64,000 nucleotides of DNA from Aerococcaceae bacterium DSM 111020 (lineage in GTDB: Bacteria; Bacillota; Bacilli; Lactobacillales; Aerococcaceae): contig JACBXP010000013.1 in NCBI GenBank assembly GCA_015863185.1, positions 1 to 64,000 of the forward strand, written 5' to 3'. Shown here in pieces: positions 52,878 through 60,656 of the stretch (position 1 is its first letter; every line of letters begins with the position of its first letter). The position numbers were made by a program, and so were the translations under genes. The notes beneath the pieces were generated by a model. It saw only the letters and a program-made list of their open reading frames with translations. It searched no databases and was not told the origin of the DNA.

Positions 52878-53720
52878 TCAATTGACTTTGGTCATCGCGC
52901 CTACATCGACTTCTAGATCAAAATGCCCTTTTTCTGCATTATAGCCTAAATTCACAGTAAACAAGGCATCAACATGATAATCATAAGGATGACTCGCCAT
53001 ATTTTCAACCATTACACAGACTCCTTCTGCTGTACATTTAAACTCTTCAAGCAATGCGATCAGACCAGAGACTGTTCCACCATTCCTCAAAAAGTCATCA
53101 ATAATTAGAACACGAGATCCTTGTTGAAGGCTATCGGTTTCTAATTCCATTTTATTAACTTTTTGATGTGAGCCAGATACATAACTGACCGAAATAGTCG
53201 ACCCAACCGTATCTTGAGCATTCCTTCTTGCTACCACATAAGGACGATTTAATAAGCGAGCCACTTCCACTGCTAAACCAATCCCTTTAGCTTCGACAGT
53301 TAAGACAGCATCGATCTCATGATCTTGGTAAAATTCGGCAATGATGCCAGCCGCTGTACTCATAATATAGGGGTTTTGTAAAATATCCATAAATTGTAAA
53401 TAATTCCCCGGCAAGATTCGTTTCTTTTCGTGCATCTTTTCTTTGAACGTTGATGCAAATATTCGCCTTTGTTCTTCATTTACCATAGGGCGATAAATAA
53501 CACCACCCGCAGCTCCCGGAATGGTAACAATATCACCTAATGCTTGTTCGGAAAGCATTTTTCGAATGTGATTAATATCTTCACTAATCGATGACTTTGC
53601 TGCATTCAAAGTTTCAGTAAAATAACTCAATTTAATTAATTGATTTGGACGATGAGTTAAATAATAAGTCATAAACATTAATCGCTCATTGCGTTTCGGT
53701 TTAACAACCTGTCCACTCAT
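52878..53720 (-). CDS. purR: Pur operon repressor PurR
   Basis: The 280-residue protein has an N-terminal winged HTH (residues 8-75; TETLNAAKSSISEDI) and a phosphoribosyltransferase-like domain with the PRPP-binding motif VLIIDDFLRNGGT (about 195-207). PRPP binding releases it from PurBoxes upstream of purine genes. It is the standard Gram-positive PurR, in the conserved purR-glmU-prs neighbourhood; PRPP made by the downstream prs is its inducer. AAGAGGTG precedes the start. Confidence 0.96.
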   Translation of the reverse strand: MSGQVVKPKRNERLMFMTYYLTHRPNQLIKLSYFTETLNAAKSSISEDINHIRKMLSEQALGDIVTIPGAAGGVIYRPMVNEEQRRIFASTFKEKMHEKKRILPGNYLQFMDILQNPYIMSTAAGIIAEFYQDHEIDAVLTVEAKGIGLAVEVARLLNRPYVVARRNAQDTVGSTISVSYVSGSHQKVNKMELETDSLQQGSRVLIIDDFLRNGGTVSGLIALLEEFKCTAEGVCVMVENMASHPYDYHVDALFTVNLGYNAEKGHFDLEVDVGAMTKVN

Positions 53721-53815
53721 TTATTCACCTCTTTTTCATCAGTTTAAGTATAACATAATTAACGTTAATTCTTGATGATAATTCGATGAATGTTCGTCTG
53801 TACAAATGATAAATT

Positions 53816-54604
53816 TTATCTCTTTCCATATAATTCAACCATTTTTTGTTGGGTATTATTCCAAATATCGTTTTGTGGACTTTGATAAGCATATGCTAAG
53901 AAGTAAGCCATTCGCACCACTTCAGAATAAGGAACAAAATGTTCGCCTCCTTCATCCTCTGCAAAATGTGTGTTTTTCAATGCCTCGAGTTCTTTATTAG
54001 AATGATAAAAATCCTGCACATATTTTACATCTACCCATTGATCTCCTTGAGCATGCCAAAACAACATCGGCCGTTTAGAAATACGTTTAGGATAAGTCGA
54101 TAAATCAAATGATTTAAAGTTGTCTGGAATCTCTTCGACACTATAACCATTTTCGATGAACATTTTCACTGGATTAGGAGTCCCTTCAAGACAAACACCA
54201 GCACTAATCTCTGGATAAGCAGCTATTAACATACAAACAGTCATTCCACCCATTGATTGTCCTGAAACAGCAATAAAATCATTGGCAATTAAATTTTCTT
54301 GTTGATAATAATCTAATATAATAGGAAATTCACTCACACTTTGAGGAATTACTTGCAATATCTTTCGTTGATCTTGATCCTTTTCTTGTCCAGGTAATCG
54401 TCGCTCTCCATGATATAAGGCATCAGCCATCACGACGCGAAAACCTCGTTTAGCTATTTCAATACCATAAGCGATGGAATAATCCTTATTATTCATCCAA
54501 CCATGATAATGGATAGCTAAAGGTAATGATTCGCCCTCTTGTTGTTCTGGGGTTATCTCTATCAAAGGAATCGATTGAATATTAAAACGTTTAAAGGTTA
54601 ACAT
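53816..54604 (-). CDS. Alpha/beta hydrolase (YitV-like esterase)
   Basis: The 262-residue protein has an alpha/beta hydrolase fold: oxyanion-loop HYHGWMNNK, nucleophile elbow SGQSMGGMT (Ser about 136), acid in HAQGDQWVDV and a late His in GGEHFVPYS. It resembles cytosolic prolyl-oligopeptidase-like esterases. The natural substrate is unknown. AATGGAGGAG precedes the start. It lies alone between purR and mgsA, with the mgsA terminator directly upstream. Confidence 0.85.
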   Translation of the reverse strand: MLTFKRFNIQSIPLIEITPEQQEGESLPLAIHYHGWMNNKDYSIAYGIEIAKRGFRVVMADALYHGERRLPGQEKDQDQRKILQVIPQSVSEFPIILDYYQQENLIANDFIAVSGQSMGGMTVCMLIAAYPEISAGVCLEGTPNPVKMFIENGYSVEEIPDNFKSFDLSTYPKRISKRPMLFWHAQGDQWVDVKYVQDFYHSNKELEALKNTHFAEDEGGEHFVPYSEVVRMAYFLAYAYQSPQNDIWNNTQQKMVELYGKR

Positions 54605-54621
54605 GATATCTCCTCCATTTT

Positions 54622-54644
54622 AAAAAAAGGGTGCCTTCGCACCC
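54622..54644 (-). terminator. Terminator after mgsA
   Basis: GGGTGC-GAAG-GCACCC followed by TTTTTTT on the minus strand. Confidence 0.92.
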
Positions 54645-54654
54645 CTCACTCCAT

Positions 54655-55080
54655 TTAAATATCTAATTGCTTCCAATCTTCTCCGTGTTCAGCTTCACGC
54701 CAGTTAATCAGCCCCTTCTCTACTGCTTGAATCATGATTCGGGCTGAAGAATCATTCGTCGCTAATGGAATTTCATAAACATCACATAAGCGTAATAGAG
54801 CTGAAATGTCCGGTTCATGTGCTTGAGGTGTTAATGGATCACGTAAGAAAATCACTAAATCCATTTGATTATTAGAAATCGCCGCACCGATTTGTTGATC
54901 GCCACCAAGTGGTCCAGATTTAAAGCGATGCACATCCAATCCAGTGGCATCAATGATACGCCCACCAGTGGTTCCAGTAGCATAAAGTTGATTATCTTTT
55001 AATATTTCTTTAAATTCTGTCGCTAAAGCTACCATGTCATCTTTTTTCTTATCATGTGCTATCAAAGCGATTCTCAGCAT
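54655..55080 (-). CDS. mgsA: Methylglyoxal synthase
   Basis: The 141-residue protein has the family signature: [13 protein letters not shown] at the N-terminus, [23 protein letters not shown] and [17 protein letters not shown] with the catalytic Asp. It converts dihydroxyacetone phosphate to methylglyoxal, a bypass when phosphate is limiting. Length fits, apart from a slightly extended C-terminus. GAGGAGAG precedes the start, in the end of ogt. Confidence 0.96.
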   Translation of the reverse strand: MLRIALIAHDKKKDDMVALATEFKEILKDNQLYATGTTGGRIIDATGLDVHRFKSGPLGGDQQIGAAISNNQMDLVIFLRDPLTPQAHEPDISALLRLCDVYEIPLATNDSSARIMIQAVEKGLINWREAEHGEDWKQLDI

Positions 55081-55082
55081 CT

Positions 55083-55547
55083 CTATCTCTCCTCTAAATT
55101 CAATAATTCTTGTTTCAAATCTAATCCTGCACGAAAGCCAGTGAGTGACCCATCTTTTCCAATAACTCGATGACAGGGCGTGATAATTAAGTGCGGATTC
55201 TTACCAATAGCCTTTGCAACAGCTCGTGCAGCTTTAGGTCGACCCAGCTGTTCAGCTATTTGTCCATAATGTTGAGTGCTACCATATGGAATAAGTTGTA
55301 ATATTGCCCACACCTCTTGTTGAAATGGTGTTCCTTGTGCAATCAAAGGCCAGTTAAAATGTTTTCTTTCTCCATTGAAATATTCTTTCAATTCATTGAA
55401 GTATGGTTCTAATTGGCCCTGCGATTCAACCAGACTCCTTAACTTTTTATCTTCTAGTTCTGATGCTAGTCCTACAAACAAAATCCCAACATCATTGGCT
55501 ACTATTAGCCACTCACGATTGTTCATCCATTTCGTTTGATAATACAT
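55083..55547 (-). CDS. ogt: Methylated-DNA--protein-cysteine methyltransferase
   Basis: The 154-residue protein has an N-terminal alpha/beta domain and the MGMT DNA-binding domain: [54 protein letters not shown] with acceptor Cys in PCHRV. It removes O6-methyl groups from guanine in a suicide reaction. AGGGATGT precedes the ATG. It is followed 2 bases later by mgsA; both deal with damage or toxic by-products, but the pairing may be coincidental. Confidence 0.94.
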   Translation of the reverse strand: MYYQTKWMNNREWLIVANDVGILFVGLASELEDKKLRSLVESQGQLEPYFNELKEYFNGERKHFNWPLIAQGTPFQQEVWAILQLIPYGSTQHYGQIAEQLGRPKAARAVAKAIGKNPHLIITPCHRVIGKDGSLTGFRAGLDLKQELLNLEER

Positions 55548-55651
55548 ACATCCCTCGCATCATTATTTAAACAAATATCCTTCTTCTTTATTGTTATATA
55601 AAAATAAGATTCGTTAATCGTGAGATATGCTTAATACATCATCTCTTCATC

Positions 55652-55918
55652 TCAACGATATCTCAAGGGGGTCTTAGCATATTCATCTAGCAATAAAGTC
55701 AATGCTACTTTTTGCTCAATATCCAATTCATCTCGAAACCATGGATAATTTATAGAATAATCCTCTAACTTGGAAGTATTAACATGTGCGACAGGGTTTT
55801 CTTTGGAACCAACTAAACGTTGCCAAATAATGAGCACACGAGCATATTGCACATTCGCAACACCCATGTTATAGCCCATCTTTACTAATTCCTCACACAA
55901 TTCACCCGTTGTAATCAT
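55652..55918 (-). CDS. Small unknown protein
   Basis: The 88-residue helical protein begins MITTGELCEELVKMGYNM and has one Cys and a conserved-looking aromatic patch (SINYPWFRDEL). It is soluble, with no signal. I recognise no characterised family. GTGACAGG precedes the ATG, and it begins 15 bases after the tautomerase gene's stop, so the two are probably cotranscribed. Confidence 0.7.
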   Translation of the reverse strand: MITTGELCEELVKMGYNMGVANVQYARVLIIWQRLVGSKENPVAHVNTSKLEDYSINYPWFRDELDIEQKVALTLLLDEYAKTPLRYR

Positions 55919-55933
55919 CCTGTCACCACATTT

Positions 55934-56119
55934 CTAGTCTTTTTTGGCGATGTCTTTTCCTGGATAATAATCGCCTTCAATCATATTTTCAAAGATTATA
56001 TGAATTGCTTCAGGCGATGCAAACCCTTGTTCTTCCATTGCATTGACAATGGTTGTCGCCAACTTTTCTTTTTGTTCCTGTGTTCTACCTGCTTTTGCTT
56101 GAATGCGTACAAATGGCAT
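55934..56119 (-). CDS. 4-oxalocrotonate tautomerase-family protein
   Basis: The 61-residue protein starts MPFVRIQAKAGRTQEQKEKLA. Removal of Met exposes Pro1, the catalytic base of the tautomerase superfamily; Arg11-like and Phe/Ile core residues fit. Length is exactly that of the family (60-62). Native substrate is unknown, as for most Firmicutes homologs. AAAAGGAG precedes the start. First gene of a two-gene unit with the 88-residue unknown protein. Confidence 0.9.
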   Translation of the reverse strand: MPFVRIQAKAGRTQEQKEKLATTIVNAMEEQGFASPEAIHIIFENMIEGDYYPGKDIAKKD

Positions 56120-56211
56120 TGAATCACTCCTTTTTAATCATTATAGCTATTTCATCAATGAATGTCACAAATTATCTCGTAAAAAAGCTTTAAGATACGC
56201 ATTTTCAACAA

Positions 56212-56237
56212 CAAAAAAGACCCTCAAATCGAGGGCC
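56212..56237 (-). terminator. Terminator after the DUF5068-like gene
   Basis: GGCCCTC-GATTT-GAGGGTC followed by TTTTTTG on the minus strand. Confidence 0.88.
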
Positions 56238-56250
56238 AGCTTAATATATT

Positions 56251-57507
56251 TTAATCTTTAAAATCTATAAGTATGGCTTGATATTCATGCATATCTTCAC
56301 CATCAACATTACTGATGGAAGGTACAAATGTAAAGGTGTCGTCTTTGAATTTCTCATACATATTGCCTTCCATGGTGAAGACATTATATATTGTTCCTGT
56401 GTCTCCTGGCGCCACTTCTAAATCATAGTCATTCACTTCCAACATCGAGTCAGAATTCATTTCAACCATCTTACCTAAGACTAATTTATTATAAGATTGC
56501 CCTAAGCGTATGGCCTTATCGGAATTATTTTGAACATCCACTTTAACATTGACCATGATTAATCCACCCGCTAATTCTTCAACACCCGCTTCATAATCTG
56601 CATTGGGAATGAGCTGAGCAATTTGATACCCATCGACGGTAACCATAATTTCTTCTTCTACTTGACTGGCAGCCACATTTTCTGCGGATTCTAATAATTC
56701 TTTCTCCCCCATATTATCACGAACTACAGCATCTGGAAATAATTCACTGGTGGATGCCGCTTGTTGCGCTGCTTGATCACTGAAAGGTAGATTAAATACT
56801 GGATTCTCTAATAAATGAACTGCATCAACATAATCTGCTTGATCACGAAAGCCTATAAATTCAACATGGATACTGCCATTTTGTTCGAGAGCATCCATCG
56901 CCTCTGAAGATAGTGTATAAGCTAAATACCCTTTCTTAGAATCTCCTGGCTTTAGTTTCTGTTCATTTTCACTAAAATTAAAATACAAATCTTCATCATT
57001 CGCCATCGATGAGGAAGCTTCAACGATTACACCATCATAACCAGGTAGAGCTAAACGTGGTATATTATTATGATATACTGCCTCATCCGACTGATTCTCA
57101 AGTGAAATTTCCATGACAAAAATAGCACCTCGCTCATCTTGGTCACCGAATAGCAAGCGATGGTCACGATGAATATCGGATAATTCATACAAAGCGTAGC
57201 GATCAATTTGGGCGATTAATCCTTCGTCATTCGTAAACTCGAGTGCCTCTTTGGATTGAAATACTTGTGTCAATTGTTCAGGCTTGATGCCTTCTTGGAT
57301 TGATGCTTCGATTGCTGACCAATCCTGACTTGTTTGAGTAGATGATTCATCTTCTTCGGCTACATCTTCACTTGATTCACTCACTGATTCAGTAAATAAG
57401 TTCTGATTGTCACCATTTAACTGTGCATTGATTGATAATTGAGCCGATTGTAATACCATTCCCGCAACGACTATCCGTAATATAGAACGTTTGAATGACT
57501 TTTTCAT
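56251..57507 (-). CDS. Exported protein, DUF5068-like
   Basis: The ATG at 57507 has AAGGAG 7 bases upstream; an ATG at 57528 lies before that site. The 418-residue product has a signal peptide (residues 1-30, ending SINAQ), an acidic Ser/Glu linker (about 36-60) and two similar immunoglobulin-like beta domains: VFVMEISLENQSDEA and VNVKVDVQNNSDKA mark the start of each. This double layout fits DUF5068/telomere-repeat-binding-like exported proteins of Firmicutes; the role is unknown. No lipobox. Single gene with its own terminator. Confidence 0.72.
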   Translation of the reverse strand: MKKSFKRSILRIVVAGMVLQSAQLSINAQLNGDNQNLFTESVSESSEDVAEEDESSTQTSQDWSAIEASIQEGIKPEQLTQVFQSKEALEFTNDEGLIAQIDRYALYELSDIHRDHRLLFGDQDERGAIFVMEISLENQSDEAVYHNNIPRLALPGYDGVIVEASSSMANDEDLYFNFSENEQKLKPGDSKKGYLAYTLSSEAMDALEQNGSIHVEFIGFRDQADYVDAVHLLENPVFNLPFSDQAAQQAASTSELFPDAVVRDNMGEKELLESAENVAASQVEEEIMVTVDGYQIAQLIPNADYEAGVEELAGGLIMVNVKVDVQNNSDKAIRLGQSYNKLVLGKMVEMNSDSMLEVNDYDLEVAPGDTGTIYNVFTMEGNMYEKFKDDTFTFVPSISNVDGEDMHEYQAILIDFKD

Positions 57508-57673
57508 ATGTTTCTCCTTATAAGACATCTTGCTACAACGACTAAATTAATTATAACAAGAAAACTCACCACTATCTCTAACAATCATATATTACGATGT
57601 TGTCAATTATGATTCATATGATTGCTTCGCAATTAGCCAGGATGACCGAAATTACATTCCACTCTTGTCAATG

Positions 57674-58069
57674 CTAATAGATCTTAACATTCGAGTAATA
57701 AGAATTCGATGGTCTCACTACGGAACCAAATGGAAATAAAGCTAACAACATCAGCTTAAATTGTTGTATTCCAAAGGGTATACCAATAATCGTCACGCAT
57801 AAGACAACGCCTGATATAAAGAAAATCGCAGCAATTGAAACACCTGCCAATAAGATCCATAGTATATTCAGAAATAATGACGAGCCACGAGGAGAAACGA
57901 TCACTTCTTTTCCAAAGGGTGCTGCCGACAATCGCGCCATTTTAAAACACTGGCGTCCTAATGGAATACCGATAATTGTTAAACATAGCAAGACCCCAAA
58001 AAACGACCAGACAACAAAGTTAATCAATCCACCAAAAATAAACCAAATGACATTACCTAAACAGGACAT
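57674..58069 (-). CDS. YccF domain-containing membrane protein
   Basis: Start at the ATG at 58069, 8 bases after GGATGA; an in-frame GTG at 58075 is possible. The 131-residue protein has two copies of the YccF motif with two hydrophobic hairpins: LCLTIIGIPLGRQCFKMARL and LCVTIIGIPFGIQQFKLMLL. YccF (DUF307) is an inner-membrane protein of unknown function. It lies 24-30 bases after the LURP-one-like gene and is probably cotranscribed with it. Confidence 0.9.
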   Translation of the reverse strand: MSCLGNVIWFIFGGLINFVVWSFFGVLLCLTIIGIPLGRQCFKMARLSAAPFGKEVIVSPRGSSLFLNILWILLAGVSIAAIFFISGVVLCVTIIGIPFGIQQFKLMLLALFPFGSVVRPSNSYYSNVKIY

Positions 58070-58098
58070 CTTCACTCATCCATTCTTTCGTTTTCTCA

Positions 58099-58581
58099 TT
58101 AATCCGAAGCACTATCCATCACCATATCAATCGCTAATATGATACCGATAATAACAACAAATGGAACATCATCTTCACGAATATCAAATTCAAATGTATC
58201 TGACCATGAAAGAAATTTCTTGTTAATGGTCGCAATGAGTGTCCCATTCTTGTCGAGAATCTCATAATCATGAGCAAATATATCTCCTCGAACCACCCAA
58301 CCAAATTCAGGAATAGTATATTTCGGTTTAAATAATGAGATTTTTGACTCCACTGTTGCGATGTGTTTACCATGATAATTAACTTGCATTTTCGGGAATA
58401 AGCTCACCACTTTTTGATGAATATCTACTAAATATTCTCCTGTTTCGCTATCTGTAACACGCAATTGTTTGCCTAATGACAATAATTTTCCTTGAACTTT
58501 AAAAATTGATTTTCGATTGGAATCATAAATATCAAACGTTTCACGCAACGAAAACAGTTTTTGTTTCATATAAAATTTCAT
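58099..58581 (-). CDS. LURP-one-related family protein (YxjI-like)
   Basis: The 160-residue protein shows the Tubby-like LURP-one pattern: MKQKLFSLRETFDIYD, VQGKLLSLGKQLRVTD, EYLVDIHQKVVSLFPKMQV and ATINKKFLSWSDTFEFDI, repeated beta strands with conserved FDI/YDI turns. Its function in bacteria is not known; the fold resembles membrane-binding tubby C-terminal domains. GAGGGAAAG precedes the start. It is the first gene of a unit with the YccF protein. Confidence 0.88.
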   Translation of the reverse strand: MKFYMKQKLFSLRETFDIYDSNRKSIFKVQGKLLSLGKQLRVTDSETGEYLVDIHQKVVSLFPKMQVNYHGKHIATVESKISLFKPKYTIPEFGWVVRGDIFAHDYEILDKNGTLIATINKKFLSWSDTFEFDIREDDVPFVVIIGIILAIDMVMDSASD

Positions 58582-58678
58582 AGCTTTCCCTCACAAACTT
58601 ATTTCTTATTATTTATATTATATCACGCAACCCTCTAAGTCTCCTCCATCTCTGGTCGTATTATTATCATTTCATGAA

Positions 58679-58723
58679 CAAAAAAACACCTTTTATTCCA
58701 GATTGTGGAATAAAAGGCGCAAT
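58679..58723 (-). terminator. Terminator after the symporter gene
   Basis: GCCTTTTATTCC and GGAATAAAAGGT pair around a short loop, followed by GTTTTTTTG on the minus strand. Confidence 0.88.
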
Positions 58724-58725
58724 CA

Positions 58726-60003
58726 TTAATTTGCGTAATATAATTCTTTATTTAAATTATCGGTTTGTGCTGCCACAATTAAACCAGCTGATCCTGCTGC
58801 TTCAACATTTGTAGCGGTACGTCCCATATCAGCAATTGCAGAAATAGGCGTCATTAAGATAACCATCTCAACTGGTAATCCCATCGCAGTCATCACGGAT
58901 GTCGCGACAATGGTTGCAACACCAGGTACACCTGCTGTACCAGCAGAAACTAATAAACATACCAATACAAGCATCGCATAATCTAGAAGCGTGTATTGAA
59001 TATTCATCGCATTAATAGTAAAGATGACAATGATTGATGGCCAAATTGCAGCACAACCTGGCATACCAAATGTCGAACCAATAGAGGCTGCGAAAGTGGC
59101 AACATTTTCTGATACACCCATTTTAACTTGTGCTTCCACATTTGCAGGAATCGCTCCGGTGGAACTTTGTGTTGAAAAACCAATCAACCAAGCTGGGAAG
59201 AATTTCTTCAAGAATGGCATTGGATTTAATTTAGCTAATAAGGCATTGATGACACTTGTTGAGATAATAGAATGGAAAAAAGTGGCAATAAAAACAACCA
59301 ACAAAACTACTAACAATGATTGCATTGAAGCCATATCCATTGTTCCAATACGATTAGTGATTAATGCTAATACCGCATAAGGCGTAAATTTAGTAATCAA
59401 ACCAACAAATTGGAACATCACACGGTCTGCGGCATCGATAAAGTTAACAAATGGTTGAATCGATTCTTTGTCAGTGACTAATAAAGAGGCTACCCCAACT
59501 AATCCCGCAAATACAATTACGGGCAATACTTGGTTTTCTGCCATATGAGCCACAATATTTGAAGGGAAGAAACTAATAATCGTATCGGTAAATGCAGGCA
59601 CTTCATTGATTTCTGCATTGGCAGGAATCTCAATATGTGCATTTTTCCCGATACCGAATGCCAAACTTAATAAAATCGCAATGATTGATCCAAAAATATT
59701 ATGCATACTTAAAGCACCAATCGCACGGCCACCAATCGAAGATAAACTTTCAATATCTTTTAATGAGATGACTGTTTTGATAATTGAGAATAATAGCAAT
59801 GGTGTTACAACTGCACGCAAGAGATTGGCATAGATACGACCAATAGGATAAACATATTCCGTATTGTCTTTAAAGATCAATCCTACAATCCCGCCTAATA
59901 CAGTAGCTAATAAGACACGTCCTAAAAAGGAGACCCCTTTTTTGTTTAAATAATGTAAACCGGCAAATAAAAATAATACAACAATGAGAGCAATCCAGTT
60001 CAT
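58726..60003 (-). CDS. Dicarboxylate/amino acid:cation symporter, TcyP-like
   Basis: The 425-residue membrane protein has the DAACS fold with eight helices and two hairpins. AFSTQSSTGAIPAN-like GFSTQSSTGAIPANVE is hairpin 1, TAGVPGVATIV is hairpin 2, and MGRTATNVEA is the transmembrane 8 binding motif. The N-terminus (NWIALIVVLFLFAGLHYLNKKG) and overall sequence are closest to L-cystine uptake proteins TcyP, so cystine is the likely substrate, by family only. AAGGAAT precedes the start. Single gene. Confidence 0.85.
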   Translation of the reverse strand: MNWIALIVVLFLFAGLHYLNKKGVSFLGRVLLATVLGGIVGLIFKDNTEYVYPIGRIYANLLRAVVTPLLLFSIIKTVISLKDIESLSSIGGRAIGALSMHNIFGSIIAILLSLAFGIGKNAHIEIPANAEINEVPAFTDTIISFFPSNIVAHMAENQVLPVIVFAGLVGVASLLVTDKESIQPFVNFIDAADRVMFQFVGLITKFTPYAVLALITNRIGTMDMASMQSLLVVLLVVFIATFFHSIISTSVINALLAKLNPMPFLKKFFPAWLIGFSTQSSTGAIPANVEAQVKMGVSENVATFAASIGSTFGMPGCAAIWPSIIVIFTINAMNIQYTLLDYAMLVLVCLLVSAGTAGVPGVATIVATSVMTAMGLPVEMVILMTPISAIADMGRTATNVEAAGSAGLIVAAQTDNLNKELYYAN

Positions 60004-60244
60004 TTGATTCCTTCTTTCCTATAATTTTTAAGATACTTACTTATTTTACTTGCCGGAATTTATTAATGCATTGATTTAGCTCAAGAAAGAATGGTGAATA
60101 CGTATTCAATTACCCAATATCACATTTAATACTCAAATAAACAAAAAAACCGTAACATGCTGCATAAACAATATAATAATAAATACCTCCTTCATTTTAC
60201 TTCTTAGAGCTGCTATACTTTAACTAAGTTTGGAGGAGAAGAAA

Positions 60245-60655
60245 ATGAAAACATCAATAATACATGTCAGTGGTGCTATTATTATTCATGACAACAAAAT
60301 ATTCTGTACACAACGCAATGAAACGGGAACACTTCCATTAAAATGGGAATTCCCTGGCGGTAAAATAGAGCCCGGCGAAACACCACATCAAGCTCTCCAA
60401 AGAGAGCTAATCGAAGAATTAGATCTCACGGTTAACATGAATAACGATATTTATATGGAAGTCCGACATGAATATGATTTTGGTATCGTTAATCTTTCAA
60501 CAATCATTTGTCGATTAAACAATACTAAACCCATTTTAAAGGAACATCACAATGCAAAGTGGGTATTACCTAATGAATTATTAGTGTTGGATTGGGCACC
60601 AGCAGATATTCCAATCGTTAACCAATTAGCACAAGAAAGTTTAGAGGCATTATAA
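60245..60655 (+). CDS. NUDIX hydrolase paired with a DUF3427 helicase
   Basis: The ATG at 60245 has TTGGAGGAG upstream (an ATG at 60230 is inside that site), giving 136 residues. It is a MutT-type NUDIX protein: WEFPGGKIEPGE, then RELIEELDL; the usual last Gly of the Nudix box is Asp. Its substrate is unknown; (d)NTP or modified nucleotides are likely. The stop is one base from the start of the large helicase gene, so the two are a coupled unit. In many Firmicutes a small NUDIX gene sits directly before a DUF3427 helicase, which suggests joint function. Confidence 0.88.
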   Translation: MKTSIIHVSGAIIIHDNKIFCTQRNETGTLPLKWEFPGGKIEPGETPHQALQRELIEELDLTVNMNNDIYMEVRHEYDFGIVNLSTIICRLNNTKPILKEHHNAKWVLPNELLVLDWAPADIPIVNQLAQESLEAL

Positions 60656-60656
60656 G